Translations under genes and position numbers: made by a program
Notes under the pieces: model-generated
Told to the model about the DNA's origin: nothing
Databases searched by the model: none
Seen by the model: the letters and a program-made list of their open reading frames with translations, nothing else
NCBI GenBank assembly: GCA_964569245.1
Contig: CAZMTK010000001.1
Location: 1 to 64,000 of the forward strand
DNA length: 64,000 nucleotides
Source of the DNA: JAAYTY01 sp964569245
GTDB lineage: Bacteria > Fermentibacterota > Fermentibacteria > Fermentibacterales > Fermentibacteraceae
Direction: 5' to 3'
Shown: positions 57,970-64,000 of the stretch, one piece after another
Layout: each line of letters opens with the position of its first letter
Numbering within the stretch: position 1 is the first letter of the stretch

Positions 57970-60942
57970 ATGAAGAGGAGAGCGGGTTTCACGATGGCCG
58001 AGCTGGCGATAGTCATCGCCGTGATCGGCGTGATCCTCGCGGCTGTCTTCCTTTTCTTCCACAGCGGGAGCAGCGCCGCCAGGAGGATTACGGAAGCTAA
58101 TGCAGCCCAAACCGATGCTAGAGTGGTGGCCAACCAGCTCGACGGTCTCCTCCAGACCGCGGGGTTCACTACCGTGGCTCCCCCCGGTGAATGGCACCCG
58201 ATTCTCGTGGCCGAGCGGGAGGCGGTGACCTTCGTCGCCAACTCCACCAGGCCCCAGCTCTTCGGGCCCGAGGACACCATCACTGTCTCCGCCGCCGAAA
58301 ACGGCTCCGTCTCCGCGGTGGATGCGGCCGGAAATCCTGTCGCCTCCAACAGCGCGCTGGCGGAGTTCGAGCTCGCCTACTTCGACGCGAGCGGCGAAGA
58401 GCTCTCCGCCGAGGAGCTCTCCACGCAGGCGGGGCGCGACCTCATCCGCAGCATATCCTACAGAGTGCACTCCACGACCGGAGGCGGAGACTCGCGCATG
58501 ACCGGCACGGTCACGCCCCCCAATCTGATGCTCTCCGGAGCCGCTGCGGGCACTCTGCCCGGCGGGCTCGGCAACGGCGGCTCAAGGAACACCCACTTCT
58601 TCGACGAGAACTGGGAGAACGCCTCCACTCTGTTCAACCAGGACTACATCGAGGCTACAATCGGCTGGGACCCAATTCGCTGGGAGACCTTCGAGGCGGC
58701 CTCGTCCTGGTCCAGCCTGTGGTACGTGAACAGGTCGGACCCTGCCGGCCGCGGCCGGCGCCTCCTCACTCCCACCGCACAGGAGGGCCAGTACGTCATG
58801 GCCCTCGACAGGAGCGGCCCGGGCGCCTACGTGAAGACCGCGGGCGTCTGGAACGTCGACATGGCCGAGTTCGCCGCGGGCGGCGTGAACCTCAGGCTCC
58901 ATTTCTGGTGGAGACACACGAACGAGGGCTGGAACACGGAGGACGGCGTATTCTTCCCGACCTACCAGAACGAGATCGAGAGCCCCATCTTCTCCCAGAA
59001 CTTCGAATCGTTCGCGAACGACGGCAACTCCAGGAACACCTGGACCTACTGGACCGACACCTACGGCAACATCATCGTTACCAACCTCTATCCATACGGC
59101 GCCAACAACAAGTACCTCAACATGGACTCCAGGCGCGACGGCTACGCCAGCCACAACCGCGCGATGTGGACCATGAACCTGTCACCCTACTCGGCTCTCA
59201 CGAACCTCCAGCTCAAGATGTACGTCTGCAGCAGGGGCGAGGAGTACAACGGCGGCCCCACGGGAGACTTCATCGGCCTGGCCGGCGCCGGCGGCATAAC
59301 CGGCACCCCGGTCTGGTACCAGAACCTGGTCCTGGGCCCCGCGGGCACCTGGACGCCGGTCACCATAGACCTGGACGCAGCGGTGCCCGCAGGCTACGAC
59401 TGGTCCAACTTCAGGATCCTCCTCGCCCAGTACGACAACGACAGGACCGTCAGCTCCACCGGGAACGACGGCATTTCCTTCGACAACATCTCGGTCTCCT
59501 CCGTCCAGCTTGCGGATACTCTCTTCACGCAGAAGCTCAGGTCAACGCCCGCTGCCTGGGCTTCCAACACCTGGTACGAGCAGTTCGTGGACCTCGACTC
59601 GGCTTCTGTCGTTCACGGACGGCCGTTCGCAAACCCGTTCCCCATCGCATGGGTGGAGTACGGGAACGACGCGATGCCCAACGACGGCATACAGGTGGAC
59701 AACATCACGATCGAGCAGGAGGGCCGCTGGATAGTCCCGGGCTGGACGGATGCCCCGGTCCCGGGCTACACCGTCAACCAGTGGGTGCCCTCCCAGCACG
59801 ACCACTACCCGCTCCCCAACACGTTCTGGTGCTGGTCCGTGAACGAGGGCGGCCCCTATACGGCAACCCCCACTAGAGCCTACATAGAGAGTCCGTCCTA
59901 CAGCCTCGCGGCGTACGCTCCCGGAACCAGGCTTTCCTTCGCGTTCTTCCACAAGTACGCGTGGGCCGCCGGCGACGGATGCAACGTGAAGATCTGGAAC
60001 TCGAACACCGGCACCTGGGATCTCGTGGTGCCGTACTGGGGGTACTACACCGCCGCGGTGCCCGCGCTCGACAACGAGCCGGGATGGACCGGCGTTTCCC
60101 CGGGGAGCAACTGGCAGTTCTGCGTGTTCGACATATCCGACTATGCGGGCATGACCGTGAAGTTCAGGTTCACCTACGGCACGCAGGGCTCGGGCTCCAT
60201 GGACGGCTGGAACGTCGACTACACCAGGTTCAGGGTCGGACCCGACTGGCCGCAGATCATCTGGTACTTCCCGTCATCCGAATTCGCCGACTGGTTCGGC
60301 TGGTCGACGCCCCCCGGCGTGGGCGACCCTGCTGCGGCGGCGTACGGCACCAGGTCGGCCGGCAACGACATGTCGACCGTCTCTCCATGGGACACCTACT
60401 ACGAGAACAACCTGCACAACGCTCTGATCTCTCCGCCGGTGGAGTTCAACGACGCGGCGGCCCCCTACTACTACATCCAGTTCATGAACTGCATCCGCAC
60501 CCAGGCCGGGTACGACACCGGCTATCTCGAAGCCGCCCCCTTCGCGACTACGATAGCGGACACGACCTGGAGGCTGCTCGGAAGCTGGAGCGGATCGTCG
60601 GCGAACTGGTGGATGACCCGGATCTACATGAACCCCCACCTGAACTACTGGCATTCGCTGGTGCCGCCGCGATGCACGGACAACACCGTGGTCTTCAGGT
60701 GGAGGATGTGGGCGAACCCCTCCCTGCCCGACTACGGGGGCTGGAACGTAGACAGCATCAAGGCGTTCTCCAGCTCGGTCTATCTGCCGCCCATCACCAC
60801 ACCTCTCAACAACTCGGGCGGGAATCCGGTCTTGTTCTTCGCTCCCGAGGAGGTCCCGGAGGATCAGATGGCGCCTGCGGTGCCCGAAGCCGTGCTTCCC
60901 GTGAGGTCCCAGGACGATCCCCGCAGGACAGCGGCGAGATAG
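57970..60942 (+). CDS. Second giant prepilin with beta-sandwich ectodomains
   Basis: A 990-residue protein with a prepilin leader RAG/FTMAELAIVIAVIGVILA (Gly -1, Glu +5). The first ~190 residues are a minor-pilin-like globular part, then come repeated beta-rich segments (TFEAASSWSSLWYVNR, YNGGPTGDFIGLAGAGG, DGISFDNISV, DGIQVDNITI) resembling those of the protein at 51065. The two giant prepilins thus share ectodomain style, implying duplication or common binding targets. A short 51-base gap precedes it, with GAGGTGAGGAAAG as ribosome site. Confidence 0.77.
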   Translation: MKRRAGFTMAELAIVIAVIGVILAAVFLFFHSGSSAARRITEANAAQTDARVVANQLDGLLQTAGFTTVAPPGEWHPILVAEREAVTFVANSTRPQLFGPEDTITVSAAENGSVSAVDAAGNPVASNSALAEFELAYFDASGEELSAEELSTQAGRDLIRSISYRVHSTTGGGDSRMTGTVTPPNLMLSGAAAGTLPGGLGNGGSRNTHFFDENWENASTLFNQDYIEATIGWDPIRWETFEAASSWSSLWYVNRSDPAGRGRRLLTPTAQEGQYVMALDRSGPGAYVKTAGVWNVDMAEFAAGGVNLRLHFWWRHTNEGWNTEDGVFFPTYQNEIESPIFSQNFESFANDGNSRNTWTYWTDTYGNIIVTNLYPYGANNKYLNMDSRRDGYASHNRAMWTMNLSPYSALTNLQLKMYVCSRGEEYNGGPTGDFIGLAGAGGITGTPVWYQNLVLGPAGTWTPVTIDLDAAVPAGYDWSNFRILLAQYDNDRTVSSTGNDGISFDNISVSSVQLADTLFTQKLRSTPAAWASNTWYEQFVDLDSASVVHGRPFANPFPIAWVEYGNDAMPNDGIQVDNITIEQEGRWIVPGWTDAPVPGYTVNQWVPSQHDHYPLPNTFWCWSVNEGGPYTATPTRAYIESPSYSLAAYAPGTRLSFAFFHKYAWAAGDGCNVKIWNSNTGTWDLVVPYWGYYTAAVPALDNEPGWTGVSPGSNWQFCVFDISDYAGMTVKFRFTYGTQGSGSMDGWNVDYTRFRVGPDWPQIIWYFPSSEFADWFGWSTPPGVGDPAAAAYGTRSAGNDMSTVSPWDTYYENNLHNALISPPVEFNDAAAPYYYIQFMNCIRTQAGYDTGYLEAAPFATTIADTTWRLLGSWSGSSANWWMTRIYMNPHLNYWHSLVPPRCTDNTVVFRWRMWANPSLPDYGGWNVDSIKAFSSSVYLPPITTPLNNSGGNPVLFFAPEEVPEDQMAPAVPEAVLPVRSQDDPRRTAAR

Positions 60943-60956
60943 GAGGAGCCGAGGGA

Positions 60957-63515
60957 ATGAACCGCATCCACCGCAGGCTGATTCCGGCGACAGCGCTTCT
61001 GCTCGCTCTGTCCTGCGGCGACGAGCCGGGCGGGCCGGCCGGGCTCACCGTGACGGTGACCCAGCCGCCCGCCGCCGGCGCGTCAGCCGACTCCGTGTAT
61101 GTCGTGCAGTGGCAGATCTCCGGGGCGAGCTCCGGAACGCTGACCCTCGCATACGACACTGACCAGAACCCGTCGTCGGGTCTCGTCCTGATCGCATCCG
61201 GGCTCGATGCCATGGCGGGCAGCTACTCCTGGGACTGCTCAGGAGTACTGCCCGGCGCGTACTACGTAAGGGCGGTCGCGAGCTCCGGCGGCTCCGCCGC
61301 ATCCGACTACAGCGACGGAATGCTAACCGTCACCTCCTCTGGCCCCGACATATACGTGCTCACCCCCCCCGCGCAGGGCGACACCGCCGACGCCTCCTTC
61401 GTCATCGAGTGGGCGACGGTGGAGTTCGGAGATGCGACGATAGATCTCTACTACGACACCGACACTGATCCGTCGTCGGGCCTGGTGGCCATTGTCGGCG
61501 GGCTAGACGACACCGGAAGCTACAACTGGATCTGCCAGGCCGTGCCCGACGGCAGCTACTACATCTACGCCGTCGCCGAAGAGACCGGCGTAGCCACGGC
61601 CTCGGACTACAGCCAGGGCGTGCTCACGCTGGATCACGGCGGCCTGACCCCCGAGATCGAGATCACGGAGCCCTCGGCCGAAGGCGATCAGGCGGACATG
61701 GTCTTCACCATCGAGTGGAACAGCATAGCCCCGGCAGGCGCCACCGTGGACCTGTTCTACGACACCGACACCGTTCCTTCCGTCGGGCTCACCCTCATCC
61801 AGACGGGTCTGCCCGACGACGGGTACTACACCTGGAACTGCTCCACGGTGCCCGCGGGAGAATACTTCGTCTATGGCGTGATAAGCACGGGGAGCAGGGG
61901 AGTCTCGCTGGTGAGGCTCCTGGGCGCCAGAGCCAGCGCCACGGACTACAGCGACGGAACCCTGACCATAGTGCACGACAACCCCTACACTCTCACCGTG
62001 ACAAACCCGCCAGCAGGAGGCGCGACCGCAGACGAATCCTACACCGTGACCTGGGTCACGGACGCCCCCGGCAACGAGACCGTCGACATCTTCTATGCCG
62101 CGGACACCACGGCCACAGAGCTCTACACCGCAGCCATGAACGTCCCCAACACGGGCGAGTACCTCTGGGACTGCTCCATGGTCGAGGAGGGCTCCTGGTT
62201 CGTCTATGCGGTCGTCGGCGAGAACAAGGGGCCAGGCGGCGACTGGAGCGACGGACCGCTGAACATCACGCACGAGAGCGAGTACACCTTCAGCTTCACT
62301 GCGCCTCCGCCGTCCGGTGCCGTCGCGAACGACAGCTATACCCTCGAGTGGGACACCAGCGCCCCGCCCTCGGCCCATGTCGCGCTGTACTACGGCACTT
62401 CGACCGAGCCCGGCGGATCGGTTGAGCTGATCGTGCCCGACGCACCGAACACGGGTTCCTACTACTGGGTCACGACCAACGTCCCGGAAGGCACTTACTA
62501 CATCTACGGACTGGTGTACGACGGCAGCCGCGGTCTCCCGAGGCTCCCGGGCAGGGGAAGCGGAGCGGCATGGAGCGAGGGCACCCTGACCATAGACCAC
62601 AGCCTCTACTCCATGACCGTAACGGCCCCGCCGGCGGGGGGAGCCACCGCAGATTCCAGCTATACCGTGCTTTGGACTGCGGAGGGTGGGCCTTCGAGCG
62701 TGGTGGATCTCTACTACGACGAGGACCTGAACCCGTCCCAGATGTGGACAATAGCATCGGAGCTCTCGAACTCGGGGAGCTACCTCTGGAACACGGCCCA
62801 GGTGGCCGATGGAACCTACTACGTGTACGGAATGATCTACGACCCGGCCACCGACGAATGGGCGGGCGACTACAGCGACGGCCCGCTGACCGTAAGCCAC
62901 TCCTACTTCTACATCATCGTCACGTCGCCTCCGCCCTGGGGCGCCTCGGCCGAGGACGAGTACACGATAGCCTGGGCCGCCGGTGCGCCGTCCGGTTCGA
63001 CGGTGGACCTCTACTACGACACCGACACGAACCCCGGCTCCGGGCTGGTCCCGATCGCGAGCGACATCGTCTACAGCCAGTTCCAGTACGTATGGGACTG
63101 CAGCGCAACGCCCGAGGGCGAGTACTACATCTATGCCGTGCTCTCCGACGGCGCGAACACCACGGCCGACTACAGCGACGGGAAGCTCTACATCAACCGG
63201 GATCCGCTCTGGCTCTTCATAACGGAGCCGAACCCCGGCGGCGCCATCGCCGATGCCGAGTTCCAGATAGAGTGGATGTCGGAAGGACCGGCGAACAGGA
63301 CAATCGACCTCTTCTACGACACCGACACCATCCCCTCCGCCGGCCTCGTCCCCATCGCATCCGGGGTCCCGTCGCCGAATCCGACCGGCAGCTACAAGTG
63401 GAACTGCTCAGCCGTGCCCGAGGGAGTGTACTACGTCTACGGGATCCTCATCGAGGCGGCGGTGGACTCGTTCCCCGACTACAGCGACGGTACGCTGACG
63501 ATCGACCACAGGTAG
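60957..63515 (+). CDS. Putative lipoprotein with eight tandem Ig-like repeats
   Basis: An 852-residue protein with a signal peptide and a probable lipobox (LLALSC), then eight repeats of ~100-110 residues. Each has a strand with PP and GGA-AD, a WxxxxP strand, LYYDTDT with (P)SxGL, a WDCS or WNCS strand, then YYIYAV and DYSDGTLTI. The pattern suits Ig/fibronectin-like beta-sandwich units, with DxD loops that may bind calcium. ATG 60957 follows GGAGGAG and GAGGG. It ends the operon and probably forms an extended surface stalk. Confidence 0.8.
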   Translation: MNRIHRRLIPATALLLALSCGDEPGGPAGLTVTVTQPPAAGASADSVYVVQWQISGASSGTLTLAYDTDQNPSSGLVLIASGLDAMAGSYSWDCSGVLPGAYYVRAVASSGGSAASDYSDGMLTVTSSGPDIYVLTPPAQGDTADASFVIEWATVEFGDATIDLYYDTDTDPSSGLVAIVGGLDDTGSYNWICQAVPDGSYYIYAVAEETGVATASDYSQGVLTLDHGGLTPEIEITEPSAEGDQADMVFTIEWNSIAPAGATVDLFYDTDTVPSVGLTLIQTGLPDDGYYTWNCSTVPAGEYFVYGVISTGSRGVSLVRLLGARASATDYSDGTLTIVHDNPYTLTVTNPPAGGATADESYTVTWVTDAPGNETVDIFYAADTTATELYTAAMNVPNTGEYLWDCSMVEEGSWFVYAVVGENKGPGGDWSDGPLNITHESEYTFSFTAPPPSGAVANDSYTLEWDTSAPPSAHVALYYGTSTEPGGSVELIVPDAPNTGSYYWVTTNVPEGTYYIYGLVYDGSRGLPRLPGRGSGAAWSEGTLTIDHSLYSMTVTAPPAGGATADSSYTVLWTAEGGPSSVVDLYYDEDLNPSQMWTIASELSNSGSYLWNTAQVADGTYYVYGMIYDPATDEWAGDYSDGPLTVSHSYFYIIVTSPPPWGASAEDEYTIAWAAGAPSGSTVDLYYDTDTNPGSGLVPIASDIVYSQFQYVWDCSATPEGEYYIYAVLSDGANTTADYSDGKLYINRDPLWLFITEPNPGGAIADAEFQIEWMSEGPANRTIDLFYDTDTIPSAGLVPIASGVPSPNPTGSYKWNCSAVPEGVYYVYGILIEAAVDSFPDYSDGTLTIDHR
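61044..63512 (+). repeat. Eight tandem ~315-base coding repeats
   Basis: These are the protein-level repeats of the lipoprotein, diverged at DNA level. The YYDTDT and WDCS/WNCS motifs recur about once every 105 codons. Units 1-3, 7 and 8 are closest to each other; units 4 to 6 have lost parts of the DTD loop. Confidence 0.75.
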
Positions 63516-63535
63516 GACGAATCTCCACGAGAGGC

Positions 63536-63559
63536 GAGGCGGCGCTCCGGCGCCGCCTC
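63536..63559 (+). terminator. Hairpin after the pilin operon
   Basis: GAGGCGGCGC (63536-63545), loop TCCG, GCGCCGCCTC (63550-63559). A perfect 10-bp stem without a T-tract, 21 bases after the lipoprotein stop. It separates two convergent genes. Confidence 0.6.
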
Positions 63560-63614
63560 CCGCGTCCGGAGGCATCCGGATCGGACGGCGGGGAGCGGTC
63601 CGCCGGCGCCCGCT

Positions 63615-64000
63615 CTAGGCCTCGAAGCCCTGGTTCAGCATGTCCAGCACTGCCTCGACGATTACCGGGTCGTACAGGGTGCCCGAGCGCATCCTGAGCG
63701 CTCCGGCTGCCGAGGCGGGGCCGCCCCTCTCGAGCTCGGTCACATACTCGTCGGCGACGGCGAGTATCCTCGCCTGGATGGGAATGCTCTCGCCCTTGAG
63801 CCCCGATGGGAGCCCTGTACCGTCGAAGTGCTCCGAAAGGCCGGTTACGCCCGCGAGCGCATCGTCCGGCAGCCTGAACCTGGTGAGGGAGACGTCGCCC
63901 CTCGCCAGATCCTCGTCCTGCTTCTCGGACAGGACCAGCGGAGCCACATGGTGCAGAAGGGCCGACATCCTGAGGCTGTCCAGGAGCCCCGCCTGGAGGC
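63615..64000 (-). CDS. HD-GYP domain protein, partial (5' end beyond the window)
   Basis: The last 128 codons of a minus-strand gene. LSEHFDGTGLPSGLKGESIP matches the HD-GYP region (HHERWDGSGYP-like, then GxxIP), followed by QARILAVADEYVTEL, typical of cyclic di-GMP phosphodiesterases or related HD hydrolases. The metal His residues expected upstream may be in SALLHHVAPL. It would break down c-di-GMP, opposing the GGDEF-like protein at 35 kb, if both are active. Confidence 0.75.
   Translation of the reverse strand, partial: LQAGLLDSLRMSALLHHVAPLVLSEKQDEDLARGDVSLTRFRLPDDALAGVTGLSEHFDGTGLPSGLKGESIPIQARILAVADEYVTELERGGPASAAGALRMRSGTLYDPVIVEAVLDMLNQGFEA

Noticed and set aside
54723..58470. Two further long minus-strand frames (633 and 693 codons) opposite the PilX-like genes
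   Set aside because: Same compositional artefact; the + strand frames have membrane helices, ribosome sites and paralogy.
61044..63512. CRISPR array or DNA satellite
   Set aside because: The repeats are diverged at DNA level, keep reading frame and are protein repeats of ~105 residues.

Overview
The window is 64 kb of GC-rich bacterial chromosome. It holds about 53 protein genes, six tRNA genes and an RNase P RNA. I see no insertion sequence, prophage, CRISPR array or rRNA. All but two protein genes (rpsT at 15.5 kb and a partial HD-GYP gene at the right edge) lie on the + strand. Genes are packed in long runs joined by ATGA, GTGA and a few CTGA stop/start overlaps. Two secreted enzymes end in a Por/type IX-like sorting domain and a third protein carries a FlgD-like Ig fold. 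With prepilins that have huge exported domains, this points to a Gram-negative-type member of the Fibrobacterota-Chlorobiota-Bacteroidota (FCB) superphylum, perhaps a candidate phylum such as Fermentibacterota or Eisenbacteria. That placement is inference from gene style, not from a marker-gene tree.

Layout. 0.1-4.5 kb: a secreted alpha/beta hydrolase, tRNA-Cys, a redox cassette (small CXXC membrane peptide, polyferredoxin-like membrane protein, TlpA-like thioredoxin) and a family 2 glycosyltransferase. 4.5-8.9 kb: a partner-switching module (STAS antagonist, HATPase anti-sigma factor, and a 1203-residue protein joining a P-loop domain, HEAT-like repeats and a PP2C/SpoIIE phosphatase). 8.9-15.4 kb: SAM hydrolase family protein, GH57-like enzyme, zinc-ribbon peptide, a MurU/AmgK-like pair, trpS and cysS. 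15.4-22.2 kb: rpsT on the minus strand, M14 carboxypeptidase, J-domain/TPR protein, MerR regulator, two tRNA-Pro genes, Pcm, a COG2426 membrane protein, a LOG-like protein, apt and a lipoprotein. 22.2-31.6 kb: rarA, a second pcm, a degenerate kinase-like protein, RNase R, nadE, purH and a lytic transglycosylase. 31.6-38.7 kb: NHL-repeat protein, two CNNM-domain proteins, a GGDEF-HEAT fusion, a rhomboid protease and a PAS-receiver protein. 38.7-48.5 kb: tRNA-Leu, tRNA-Met, tRNA-Val, a coiled-coil zinc-ribbon protein, rnpB, recJ, a DinG-like helicase, a PgeF-family protein, a TPR protein, obg and dprA.

48.5-63.5 kb is the most distinctive part. A structured non-coding stretch and an AT-rich segment with a sigma-54-like GG-N10-GC promoter precede a run of eight genes. 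Seven encode type IV pilin-like or PilX-like proteins, two of them very large (1302 and 990 residues) because the prepilin N-terminus is fused to beta-rich exported domains. The eighth is a putative lipoprotein made of eight copies of a ~105-residue repeat. I read this as a minor-pilin or pseudopilin operon displaying large surface domains.

Recurrent themes are HEAT repeats fused to signalling domains (5.3-8.9 kb and 35.1-37.1 kb), duplicated genes (two pcm, two CNNM, three PilX-like), and apparent CTG start codons in the same stop/start overlap layout used by ATG and GTG. All functional calls come from reading motifs by eye; no search was run.
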